NCBI GenBank assembly: GCA_029204225.1
Contig: CM055114.1
Location: 20,119,634-20,183,633 of the forward strand
Direction: 5' to 3'
Source: Diphasiastrum complanatum
Taxonomy: Eukaryota > Streptophyta > Lycopodiopsida > Lycopodiales > Lycopodiaceae
DNA length: 64,000 nt
Part shown: positions 20,006 to 29,799 of the stretch, in pieces
Layout: each line of letters starts with the position of its first letter
Numbering within the stretch: position 1 is the first letter of the stretch
Notes under the pieces: model-generated
Databases searched by the model: none
Told to the model about the DNA's origin: nothing
What the model saw: the letters and a program-made list of their open reading frames with translations, nothing else
Translations under genes and position numbers: made by a program

Positions 20006-20470
20006 TAGAACAACATCAAACTCTTTTTCTAGTGCCATTTTCATATCATCAACATCTTGATTGTTACCTCCACTCAAAATGATATCAATCATATAGATTA
20101 GAAGAATGGTAGCATCATTTCCAACAAATCTTTAGTAAAGTGAATGATCATACTCACTCATCTTAAAATTTTGAGAAAGAAGAAAAGTGTTAAGCTTAGC
20201 ATACCGACTCCTCATCTGATTTGTACATGCTACTTACTGAATCAATCTATGTTCTTATTGCGTTCAATATCATGTCAGAATGTATGCTTCTCTATAGCTA
20301 TTTATAACCGATAAATCTGTTATTGTTTCGTCTGATCTGTTGAATACTTCAACCCTTCAATATTCTTTACACTACTTTACACTCTAAAATTGTTTGACTA
20401 CAAAATCACTTTGGTACTAATAATTCCAAAGCTATTTGCTAAAAGATTGAACGTGACTTTTGTCATTATA
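20006..20470 (-). pseudogene. Family B RT first half plus LTR fragment, copy 3a
   Basis: 20,006-20,221 is the minus-strand RT fragment (YAKLN, YMID strand), the continuation of the module split by the family A insertion. 20,222-20,470 is the family C-type LTR fragment, cut at GTCATTATA. It is joined to a second, partial copy by a short foldback. Confidence 0.78.
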
Positions 20471-20508
20471 GTGGAGGTAACAATCAACATCTCGATTGTT
20501 ACCTCCAC
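20471..20508. repeat. Perfect 15-bp hairpin at duplication joint
   Basis: GTGGAGGTAACAATC, 8-base loop, GATTGTTACCTCCAC. Both arms are the same piece of the family B RT fragment (the SGGNNQ codons) in opposite orientations. Confidence 0.9.
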
Positions 20509-21010
20509 TCAAAATGATATCAATCATATAGATTAGAATAATGGTACATCATTTCCAACAAATCTATAGTAAAGTGAATGATCATACTCACTTATCTTGA
20601 AATTTTAAGAAAGAAGAAAAGTGTTAAGCTTAGCATACCAACTCCTCATCTGATTTGTACTAAATCAATCTATCTTCTTATTGCGTTCAATATCATGTCA
20701 GAATGTACGCTTCTCTGTAGCTATTTATAACTGATAAATCTGTTATTGTTTCGTCTGATTTGTTGAATACTTCAACATTGCAATATTCTTTACACTACTT
20801 TACACTCTGAAATTGTTTGACTACGAAATCACTTTGGAGCTAATAATTCCATAGTTATTTGCTAAAGGATTGAACGTGACTTCTGTCATTATAGATTTGT
20901 TCAATTATTGATAAGCATAGTCATGGATTAGGAAAGAAGGCTTATTCCGCTGCGCTCAATAGTTCATTCATAGACTTTGAATTATCGAATCATCCTTCCT
21001 TCTTCCAACA
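20509..21010 (-). pseudogene. Family B RT first half plus LTR fragment, copy 3b
   Basis: A second, tandem copy of the same RT piece, shortened at the LTR joint (TTTGTACTAAATCAATC lacks the ATGCTACTTACTG part), then the LTR fragment to CCAACA at 21,010. Confidence 0.75.
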
Positions 21011-21245
21011 TAATGAGCTTAGTTACTAGAAGTCTGATTGAAGAATGCTTTACTACCGGACTCAAAGTCTCACTATAGTCGATATTGAGGATTTGAAAAA
21101 ATTCTCGTGCAACAAGTCGAACTTTCCTTCAATCGATACTTCCATCTGCTTTGTATTTTATCTTAAATACCCCAATTTGCAATCAATTACATTTCTCTTG
21201 GCAGGTAATTTGACAATAGTCCGAGTTTGGTTTTTGATGAAAGAT
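21011..21245 (-). pseudogene. Family C RT fragment, copy 3 (truncated at telomere repeats)
   Basis: Minus strand carries the GSID/stop and NQTWTIV-type RT start in broken form. 21,021 joins by deletion to the TTACTAGAAGTCTGATTG part. The sequence stops in ...GATGAAAGATAAA, where copies at 25.25 and 57.84 kb continue. Confidence 0.72.
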
Positions 21246-21300
21246 AAACCCTAAACCCTAAACCCTAAGCCCTTAACCCTAAACCCTAAACCCTAAAACC
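21246..21300 (+). repeat. Interstitial telomere repeat (CCCTAAA)n
   Basis: About seven units of AAACCCT/CCCTAAA with two variant units (CCTAAGC, CCTTAAC). It is joined to truncated RT on the left and GA repeats on the right. Confidence 0.93.
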
Positions 21301-21332
<32 letters not shown>

Positions 21333-21420
21333 TCACGCTAGTTAGACAAAGCACGATTCTTGCGAATGTCACCCTAGTTAGACAAAACGCGATTCTTGTG
21401 TTTTGATTGGTCAAAATCAA
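21301..21420 (-). repeat. GA microsatellite and 36-bp tandem repeat, copy 2
   Basis: (GA)n with one GATA interruption at 21,301-21,332, then the inverse of the two tandem units described at 13,790. Confidence 0.85.
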
Positions 21421-21499
21421 AAAAGTTTTGTTTGGCAAAGAAAAAAAAAAGATGAGGAAAGACTGATAAGCAAGAGTTAGAAAAGTCATCAAAATAGAA

Positions 21500-22018
21500 A
21501 AAGAGAAAGGAAATTAATTTTGACGAAAAATGACTTATAAAATCACTATTTCGGTCATAAATTGCCTATACATTATTGGAAACCTTCGCTAAGCTGTCAG
21601 ATTGTACATCCACTTCAGATATATCTATATTGAAGAGGGCGAAGGTTCTTTTCCAAAAAAAAGTCTCTTTTTATAGTTAGGCGAATGCTCAACAATATGA
21701 GATTTTGAGAACCTTTGCCGAGCACCTTAATTTCCTTAGGAACCTTCGTTGACATGCTAGATGGTCTTAAAATGTCAAAATTAGGTTGGCCATAGGTTCA
21801 GATCTTGAAAATTTGCATTTATGACAGTACTTGGGTGAAGGACCCTCTTGGGCGAAGGCTCATCCTTCGACAACCCTGAAAAACATTCCACAGATGACTT
21901 CAGACACTCAAAAACCTTCGTCGAGATTTTTTTAGCCTACTTTCATAGTACTGTATAAGCCTGCAAATTTCTGTTCAGAACTGATCAACCAAACTAGTAT
22001 TCAGTGTAATGGACCCTC
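21500..22018 (+). repeat. G-LTR, longer copy 2
   Basis: Inverse of 13,205-13,700, with hairpin core, GCGAAGG boxes (some mutated, e.g. GTGAAGG) and TATA-like AGTACTGTATAAGCCTG upstream of the gag-like ATG at 22,034. Confidence 0.55.
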
Positions 22019-22033
22019 AAATTCACCTATAAG

Positions 22034-22579
22034 TTGGCTGAATTCGATTTATTCCTCACTTGTGCTAGCGAAGCTCTTGCCAATTTTTCCAGCGACCAAA
22101 GGTTTCAAAACTTTCAAAACTATTTTCTGTTATACACTCGTGCGTATTACTTTTTGTTTATGTTCATCATGTCTTCCACAGATACATCTCAGTCGCCTCG
22201 TTATACTATCCATCGTGATGTCCCATCTGCAATGGATATCATGATCCTTCCTAGCACAAGAATGGTCACTCAGTGGATGACCCTTGCATAGCCTGTGCTT
22301 ACTACAATGGGTATTCATGAGAGAGCCTTCTTAGAGAGAATAAACATGGATTTTATCACTATTGCCTTTAGTACTTGGAAGGAGCAGAAATCGAAGTTTT
22401 ACATCACTTTCGAGGGAGCCACACACAAGGTCCACATGACTGAGGCCGCCCTTGTTGTCATAGGGATAGCATCTGGTACCCAAGCCTCACCAAACAGTAA
22501 ACAAGCCAAACAGGCTATTAAGCCTTATATTGACCTCAAAAATGATACTTCATCAAAAACAACTATTGAAAACAACTGA
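22034..22579 (+). pseudogene. Gag-like unidentified protein, copy 2
   Basis: The best preserved copy: ATG at 22,034, one TAG at 22,289-22,291 after QWMTLA, then the same frame continues through PVLTTMGIHERAF, KSKFYITFEGATHKVHMTEA, IGIASGTQASPN, KQAIKPYIDLKNDTSS to TGA at 22,579. Apart from the TAG it is open for about 180 codons. It begins with a region rich in Phe and Tyr. The 3' end is fused to LTR sequence, so it is the N-terminal part of a longer gag or unknown protein. Confidence 0.55.
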
Positions 22580-22794
22580 ATACTTCATCAAAAACCTAGA
22601 AATACTAGTCTAGATGCAATGTATCATATTTAGCTAATTAGAATGGGTCCAAAATTGACCTCATCCACTTATCTACTTGCCAAAAATAGTACAAACACTA
22701 TTAGGTTCTTATTGACAAATATGAAACTATCTCAAAGTTGAGATCTCATCATTTGGCCTACAAAAAACAACAAACTAGTTGACAATTTTTCACA
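22580..22794 (-). repeat. Family B LTR start, copy 4
   Basis: Minus-strand LTR, truncated, starting TGTGAAAAATTG at 22,794 next to a polypurine tract (22,795-22,807). Confidence 0.7.
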
Positions 22795-22837
22795 CTCCCT
22801 CTTCATCTAGTTTTGGCATAGATTTAGATAAAACTCC

Positions 22838-23625
22838 AAGTGAGCATGATCTTTTGCATTATATCTTGGGAATAGAAGTATTTAGAACTTATCAATTTAC
22901 TCTCGTTTTTCAAGAGAAGTATTCTAATTTTATTCTAAAGAGATTTCATATGGTAGATGCAAAGTCTTGTGATACACCAATGGAGTCAAATGTAAAGCTC
23001 ACTATAAGAGGGAATGAAAGATTCGTCAAGGACATTACTCTCTATAGCAAGCTAGTTGGTTCACTCATAGATATAACCATCACAAGACCTGATCTAAGCT
23101 ATTGTGTTGGTAGATTAAGCCAATTCAGGCATGATACTAGTTTGGAGCATTGGAAAGTAGGCAAGAGGGTATTAAGATACATCTTGCGAACTAATGATTT
23201 TGGAATTGTTTATGGAGGATCATAACCAGACCTGTATGGATTTTTAGATTCGGACTTTTGTAGAGATCAAATGGATAGGAAATCCATAGGTGCACATGCT
23301 ATTTTCATAATTGATGGAGCTATCTCTTGGACGTCAAAAAAGAAAGCTACAATCTCATTGTCATCTAGTGAGGCCGAGTACAAAGCTCTTACATCTTGCA
23401 CAAAGGATATGTTATGGATCAAAAGGATGGTAATGGATTTTCACTTGTTGGATTTTTCAGAGAGTCCAATCATCTTTTGTGATAACCTATCAAACCAAAT
23501 ATTGGCAAGGAATCCTGTTTTTCATGCAAGGAGCAAGCATATTGAAGTGGCTTATCAAATTGTGGGAGAACAAGTCATGGAAAAGGGGGTGGAGCTTCAA
23601 CATGTTTATTCAAGGGAGTGAAGCA
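22838..23625 (+). pseudogene. Family B RT C-terminus and RNase H, copy 4
   Basis: The frames 22,779-23,225 (LLHYILGIEVF, MVDAKSCDTPMESNVKL, LVGSLIDITITRPDLSYCVG, VLRYILRTNDFGIVYGGS) and 23,271-23,621 (RNase H) are in one frame, separated by the stop after YGGS. The stop after YGGS is shared by all copies that cover it. Confidence 0.87.
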
Positions 23626-24092
23626 TAGAACAACATAGAACTCTTTTTTCTAGTGCCACCTTGATATCATCGACATCTTGATTGTTACCTCCACTCAAAA
23701 TGATATCAATCATATAGATTAGAGGAATGGTAACATCATTTCCAACAAATCTATAGTAAAGTGAATGATCATACTCAATCATCTTCAAATTTTGATAAAT
23801 AAGAAAAGTGTTAAGCTTAGCATTCCGGCTCCTCATCTGATTTGTACATGCTACTTACTGAATCAATCTATCTTCTTATTGCGTTCAATATCATGTCAGA
23901 ATGTATGCTTCTCTGTAGCTATTTATAGCTGATAAATCTGTTACCATTTCGTCTGATCTGTTGAATACTTCAACCCTGCAATATTCTTTACCCTACTTTA
24001 CACTCTGAAATTGTTTGACTACAAAATCGCTTTGGTACTAGTAATTCCAAAGTTATTTGCTAAAAGATTAAACGTGACTTTTGTCATTATAT
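23626..24092 (-). pseudogene. Family B RT first half plus LTR fragment, copy 4a
   Basis: RT piece 23,626-23,841 (YAKLN equivalent, YMID strand), LTR fragment from TGTACATG at 23,842, cut at GTCATTATA. Same tandem-foldback arrangement as copy 3. Confidence 0.78.
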
Positions 24093-24631
24093 TGGAGGTA
24101 ACAATCAACATGTCGGTTGTTACCTCCACTCAAAATGATATCAATCATATAGATTAGAATAATGGTACATCATTTCCAACAAATCTATAGTAAAGTGAAT
24201 GATCATACTCACTCATCTTTAAATTTCGAGAAAGAAGAAAAGTGTTAAGCTTAGCATACCAACTCCTCATCTTATTTGTACTGAATCAATCTATCTTCTT
24301 ATTGTGTTCAATATCATGTCAGAATGTATTCCTTTTTGGAGCTATTTATAACTAATAAATCTGTTATTGTTTCGTCTGATTTGTTGAATACTTCAACATT
24401 GCAATATTCTTTACACTACTTTACACTCTAAAATTGTTTGACTACAAAATCACTTTGGAACTAATAATTCCATAGTTATTTGCTAAAGGATTGAACATGA
24501 CTTCTGTCATTATAGCTTTGTTCAATTATTGATAAGCGTAGTCATGGATTAGGAAAGAAGGCTTATTCACCTGCGCTTAATAGTTCATTCATAGACTTTG
24601 AATTATCGAATCCTCCTTCCTTCTTCCAACA
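24093..24631 (-). pseudogene. Family B RT first half plus LTR fragment, copy 4b
   Basis: Begins with a hairpin (TGGAGGTAACAA/TTGTTACCTCCA, 24,093-24,126). The second RT piece and a complete LTR 3' part end with CCAACA at 24,631. Confidence 0.75.
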
Positions 24632-25696
24632 TAATGAGCTTCGCCCAAATCTGTCATGTCGAATTTTGAGACAACATTCATTTTGCATCTTTATTAGTTC
24701 GACACTATTGTTTAATAGCAATGTGTCATCCATGTACAATGTAATGATAATTAAAAAATGTTGCGCTGACTTGAATTAAACATTCAAATATGAAATGCTT
24801 GGATTCTAACCATGATCGATAAAAAAAAGTGTTGATCCTCTAGAACCAAACTCTAGTACATTGCTTCAAGTCGTAAAGTGCTCTATGGAGTTTACATACA
24901 TGATTCTCCTTGTCGTTTGTTAGGTAACCTTCAGAAGATATCATGTAGGTATCTTCTTAGATAACTCCATTCAGATACGTTGTATGTACATCCATATGAT
25001 GTATCTCCAGATTCTATTCAGCAACATACGATAGTTACTAGAAGTCTGATTGAAGAATGCTTTACTACCGGACTCAAAGTCTCACTATAGTCGATATTGA
25101 GGATTTGAAAAAATTCTCGTGCAACAAGTCGAACTTTCCTTCAATCGATACTTCCATCTGCTTTGTATTTTATCTTAAATAGCCATTTGCAATCGATTAC
25201 ATTTCTCTTGGCAGGTAATTTGACAATAGTCCAAGTTTGGTTCTTGATGAAAGATAAATATTCTCCATCCATAGCTTCTCTCCATAGATCGGAGTCTGAC
25301 TGACTGAGTGCTTCTTTGACAATAGTCAGCTCTCAAATGAGATAACCAACAAATTCATAAATATATATGTTAGGTGGTCTGCAATCTCTTGTCGATCTTT
25401 TGGGAGATGAATGAGGCTAATAATCATTTTCTCGATTATGTTGTTGTTGAGCTACAACATCTCCTTCTGATTCGTTCTTGATAAGTTGTTCGCCTGATAA
25501 ATTCGAACCTTCAATAGAAATAGTTCAACTGTCTGAGCCTTTGAGGTCAATAGATTGATCCTCAATAAAACAATATCTATGCTGATGAATAGCTTCGATT
25601 CAACATAATCATACAACATATGAGTTCTATCTGAAGTGGCATAACCAATGAAAATGGATTTGATATTGTGGGAGTGTAGGTGATCTCTTGTAATAT

Positions 25697-25700
<4 letters not shown>
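24632..25700 (-). pseudogene. Family C RT and integrase end, copy 4
   Basis: Minus-strand YVDD strand near 24,735 (mutated), LYDLKQS, LEIHHMDV, RT start, SPKRSTRDCRPP linker and integrase end (HNIKSIFIGY). It is cut at 25,700 by the GA microsatellite. Same stops as the other copies. Confidence 0.78.
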
Positions 25701-25758
<58 letters not shown>

Positions 25759-25850
25759 TGACACCCTAGTTAGACAAAACGCGATTCTTGCGAATGTCAC
25801 CCCAGTTAGACAAAACGCGATTCTTGTGTTTTGATTGGTCCAAATCATTT
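25701..25850 (-). repeat. GA microsatellite and 36-bp tandem repeat, copy 3
   Basis: (GA)n for 57 bp (25,701-25,757), against 73 bp in the right arm (44,786-44,858), then two tandem units. Confidence 0.9.
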
Positions 25851-25857
25851 TAGGAGT

Positions 25858-26250
25858 CAAGGGTCCAATCATAAGTGAGAAAGGGTCCAATCAAGATCAT
25901 GGGATATTGAGTCACTCATCCAATAGGATGTAAGAGGTGCCAAAAAGGGAGTCCAATAGAATTAGAGGATGGAATACCTCGATATACGACATGTAGGATG
26001 ATCCACTTCATTATTGTATTGCTTTTCTTGGAGATCAATGAGATTTTGAGGTCTAGTCCATTGGTGGTTTCTCTATCTACCCGAGCCCAATTTGTTGCAT
26101 TCTCTCTCTACTTGGGAGCTAGGACTTTTCATACTTAGTGTTTTGAAAGTACATCTTCCATGCGTGTGTATGTACTTGCATGATTAATGTATGCATGTTG
26201 TAGTGTGTCTTTGCCTTAGATTCTTGAGATAGATCTTGATTATCAAAAAA
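25858..26250 (-). repeat. Block W, left-arm copy
   Basis: Non-coding, paired with 44,300-44,700 and partly with 8,195-8,380. Contains CTCTACCCGAG-type pyrimidine/purine runs. No known element recognised. Confidence 0.6.
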
Positions 26251-26264
26251 GTCATCAAAATAGA

Positions 26265-26480
26265 AAAAGAGAAAGGAAAGTATTTTTGACGAAAAATGAC
26301 TTATAAAATCACTGTTTCGGTCATAAATTGCCTATACAGTATTGGAAACCTTCGCTGAGCTGTCAGATTGTACATCCACTTCAGATATATCTATATTGAA
26401 GTGGGCGAAGGTTCTTTATCCAAAAAAAAGTCTCGTTTTTGAGTTAGGCGAATGATCAACAATATGACATTTTGGGAACA
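26265..26480 (+). repeat. G-LTR core with long hairpin, left arm
   Basis: Hairpin 26,343-26,418: AACCTTCGC pairs with GCGAAGGTT outside, and CCACTTCA with TGAAGTGG inside, around GATATATCTATAT. Followed by CTGGCACCACGGAC, which could be a degenerate tRNA primer site. Confidence 0.65.
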
Positions 26481-26482
26481 AT

Positions 26483-26797
26483 ATGACATTCTGGCACCAC
26501 GGACAATACAACGGGATCCACACTACAGAAGTCCGGCTCCGCCGAAACAACAGGAATACAATCTACAATAGAGACTCTTTGCGCAATGGCGCTTGCCCGA
26601 TTCGATGCCTAGCAACATATTCAGGAACACGTAAGCTAGAATCTACAAGTCCAGGAACAAAGTTGAATCAAGTGTTGACATATGCTGTTTGGGAAAATGG
26701 CATTGTCTCTTGGGTTCAGGATGCTATTCTCTGGGCTATCATCAATGAGAAGCGTGTTATGCGCAGTGGGAACGAACTCCTATGGGCAATCACGTAA
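26483..26797 (+). CDS. Unidentified reading frame, left-arm copy
   Basis: 104 codons, with a coding-like segment VWENGIVSWVQDAILWAI near the end. The right-arm partner (43,646-44,050, minus) has about 27 bp more before this segment. No family recognised; it may be chance. Confidence 0.2.
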   Translation: MTFWHHGQYNGIHTTEVRLRRNNRNTIYNRDSLRNGACPIRCLATYSGTRKLESTSPGTKLNQVLTYAVWENGIVSWVQDAILWAIINEKRVMRSGNELLWAIT

Positions 26798-26799
26798 TG

Positions 26800-27880
26800 A
26801 AGGGTAGGAATTTCAGAACTTCTCATTAAGACTTTGAGAAATAGTTCGCACGCACGTTCTCTGTTGTGCAAATGATTGCATTCATCTCTGACAGTCAAAC
26901 AATCATCCAAACGATCATCCTGCCCAACAACTAGATTCCTTTGTTAAAACGGAACGTAATTTTTTTTGGCATTCCGTTCCGAAATGGGCAACTAGGGATT
27001 GATACAAGCATATGGCGACTAGAACCTAGGTGGGTAATCTCACAAGGCAAGTTCCTATCCACCATGCTGTGGATTATTAAACTAAAATATCTTTCTTGAT
27101 TCATAACACAAATCTTTTATCGGCCATCTTTTTCCAATGGACCACATAAATCTATTCTCTTTCAACCACATGTCCATGTATTAGCCTTACACCCATTTCA
27201 CATTGAAAATATTATGGGTTGTAGACAAGAAGAGAAAATATTTTAATCATTATTCCTAATATTAGATTTTTTCAAGGTATTACATCAAACAAGTTGCAAA
27301 TTATGTAGGATACCACCTTTCTGAACAAGTGGTCCTAAAAACGTCTTGATTCCGATATAGAATATAAGCTTTTAGTTTGTCTTTGTTGTTCATTCTTGCC
27401 TATCATATTAGCTTGCATAATTATAACATTCTCCCTCAAATCCAACTTATCCACTTTAGCATGATTTACATCCTTACCATAAAGTGCCTCAAAAAACTGT
27501 AGGCATAGAGCGCAAGCAGGAAAGGGTTTGCAAAATAAGGAACGGGGCCAGCAACTGATTACCAGTAAGAAAGCGCAGCACAGGAGTACTGTAAACAGCC
27601 CTGGAGCAGAAAACCTTCAGAAAACGACCACAGAACAGCGCAGCAGCAGAGCAAGGGAAGTACAGGAGTCACGATTGATCATCCAACACGCCACCAAATG
27701 ATTCAGAGGACGATAGCCCAAAGAAAACAGGCAGGACTACAAAAGATACCTGGCTAGCAAACCATAGATCTTTCTTAGGAGGTTTTCCAGAGTTGCAACA
27801 CCACCTTATCTGAAGGCGGAGTTGTTCAATAGATTTGAAATAAATTCAAGCATAAAACTGCCAGATAGCTGCATGCTGTT
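26800..27880. other. Weakly structured stretch with GC-richer part
   Basis: 27,410-27,540 on the minus strand reads FEALYGKDVNH...NVIIMQANM, which resembles the TPFEALYG block after the gypsy integrase core, but too little remains to be sure. 27,540-27,760 is GC-richer than the surroundings. The rest shows nothing. Confidence 0.35.
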
Positions 27881-28190
27881 GGAAATCTTTGGACTGCAAG
27901 AGAGATTGTCAATTCCTTCTTACTTATAAATTGTTGAAGATCAATGGTCAACAAACAAGGTTTTTTTTTGGAGATCGTTGGACAGCAAGGAAGATTGTAA
28001 ATCTTTTGTTGCATCCTGCTAGAAATCATTGGAAAGCAAACAAGCTTTCTGGAGATCACTGGACGAGAAGAAGAACCATTGCAAACACAAATTTTCAGGT
28101 CACTGGACAACGAACAAGGCTGTTGGAGATCGCTGACAGCAAGCGAAAACACAAGTTTCATGTCACTGGACAATAAGAGGTATCTACAAT
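27880..28190 (+). repeat. Degenerate minisatellite, left arm
   Basis: About eight irregular units of 30-50 bp built on GGAGATCACTGGACAxCAAxxAAG. In one frame it reads GDRWTARK, NHWKANK, GDHWTRRR, VTGQRTR. Paired at 42,360-42,670. Confidence 0.7.
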
Positions 28191-28239
28191 GGGTACACTT
28201 GTCAGGTTCAGAAAATCGGTCCCTTCTTGCTATTTCCAC

Positions 28240-29077
28240 AAAAGAGAAATTTCTGCTAGAAGCATGATCGTGGAAGTAGAACTTTAGAACTATTGCTGTT
28301 TTTTCATATCACTAATGTGTGAGAGGCCATCTTGAGAAGCACTTCTGATCGCATTTCGAAGAATATGATGTTCTGTACCGACTGCGAATGTCTTCTTGCA
28401 GCAACATCATGATAACTCTTGCTAGAGTTAGATCTGAGTGTGTCGATATAATTATCACCCAATTTTTGTATGTAGATGGCAGACTTGAAAGCAATGTCAT
28501 AATTGTATCTGAATCATCGATGACTGATCCGATAGTCACCATTTGCTCTAGGAGAGTCTTGAACTAGTTGATATGAGCCTGCAAAGAGTCACCATTAGAC
28601 ATTTTGAGCGAGATAATTTTCCTTTTAAGGTGTAACTTGGAAGTCATGTCTCTCGCTTCATATAGAATGCTAAGTATGTCCCACATTTCTTGTAAAGTTT
28701 GGGCTTGACTGACGTGACCGATCTGAGGATTGAGAATGTTTAGAATGATTAAAGCAAATGCTTTACCATTCTTTAGCTTCCATTTAGAAACGGCTTGTTC
28801 ATTTTGCATCGGGTTTAGCTTTGATGCCAGTGACGATCTCCTACAACTCCTTGGCCATCAACACTGTTCTCATGTAGAATTTCCATAGATAGTTGGATCC
28901 ATCTAGCTTGTCTACCAACCTTACTTTGTAAATCCATATGGAAGTTCGTTAGATTCTAAATCAAATACTTGATAATCGCAATGATCTATCGATGACTGTG
29001 GATATCTAGTTATTCTATCAAAACAAGAACACGATTATTCTATCAAATTGATAGAATCATGCTTTGATTATCACATC
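28240..29077 (-). pseudogene. Family D copia gag, left-arm copy
   Basis: Minus strand: LDGSNYLWKFYMRT, VSKWKLKNGKAFA, QTLQEMWDILSILYEARDMTSKLHLKRK, DSDTIMTLLSSLPSTYKNW, the UBN2 gag pattern of copia elements. At least one frameshift (between KPDAKW and VSKWKL) and stops break it. After gag the sequence runs into the minisatellite instead of protease. Confidence 0.85.
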
Positions 29078-29089
29078 GCTCTGATACCA
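29078..29089 (-). promoter_or_regulatory. Primer binding site, family D
   Basis: TGGTATCAGAGC on the minus strand directly after an LTR end ...TTTTAGCA; complementary to initiator tRNA-Met. Confidence 0.88.
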
Positions 29090-29560
29090 TGCTAAAAAAA
29101 ATGTCAAAGCTGGAGGGCTTAATGATTTTCCTCCATGCATGTACTATGCCTATTATATATTGATTACATAGACAAACACAAAAACAATAAGTGTAGCTTG
29201 CAGGAGCACATGAAAATGTATATGCATTTAAATGTGGAATGCAAATCGATAGTGATAGCTATGGCAACCACACACACACTCTCTTTGACTGTCTAATGTT
29301 TGACTCACTCTGTTGCTACCATTTTAAGTCGTTAATCAATACAAATAGATGCATGCATTGAATTAATCTTGTAAGTTTTCATAAGGCTTATGAATGACTA
29401 ATCTAATAATTGTTTACAAGATAGATTGTGGTTGTAATCAATTGTGAAAGCAGTCATCATAAGTTTCGTTGTGATTTTGTAGTGGCACTAGTTGAAGCTA
29501 ACGTTTACTCCATCATTCAAATACATAGATGGAATATGGGCAGTCCTTAAAGATTTGGAC
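29090..29560 (-). repeat. Family D LTR, left arm (outer end unknown)
   Basis: Sequence adjoining the primer site. Only its end (TTTTAGCA at 29,090) is certain. The outer boundary cannot be set because no second LTR is present. Confidence 0.55.
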
Positions 29561-29589
29561 TAGGTAGGTGACGAGCTTCAAATTAAGTG

Positions 29590-29720
29590 GCACCATATCG
29601 ATCGACATTTGGATATGTCGCATCGACACACATCGATCGACATTTTGGTTGACCGGTCAAAGTTGACATTTGTGTAGACCTATGCCAATCAACATTTTAC
29701 TTACGCTTTTCGGCATTTTT
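29590..29720. promoter_or_regulatory. ATCGATCGACATTT repeats and double W-box palindrome
   Basis: Two ATCGATCGACATTT motifs plus a related AATCAACATTTT, and the perfect palindrome TTGACCGGTCAA at 29,649-29,660, followed by AGTTGAC. TTGACC/T is the core bound by plant WRKY factors. Copies at 40,857-40,950 and 63,660-63,745. Confidence 0.4.
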
Positions 29721-29799
29721 GACACTCTTCAAGGATAACGACTAAATGACACCTATCTTCCTCACCTCACTAAGTTTTATGGTTTGTTGTCATGGCATG

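Noticed and set aside
25627-25890. Open frames reading long runs of Ser-Leu (here and at 44,653-44,997)
   Set aside because: They are translations of the CT/GA microsatellite and tandem repeat, not proteins.
26483-26797. Envelope-like gene after a gypsy LTR
   Set aside because: No signal peptide, membrane anchor or cysteine pattern; the frame differs between the two arms.
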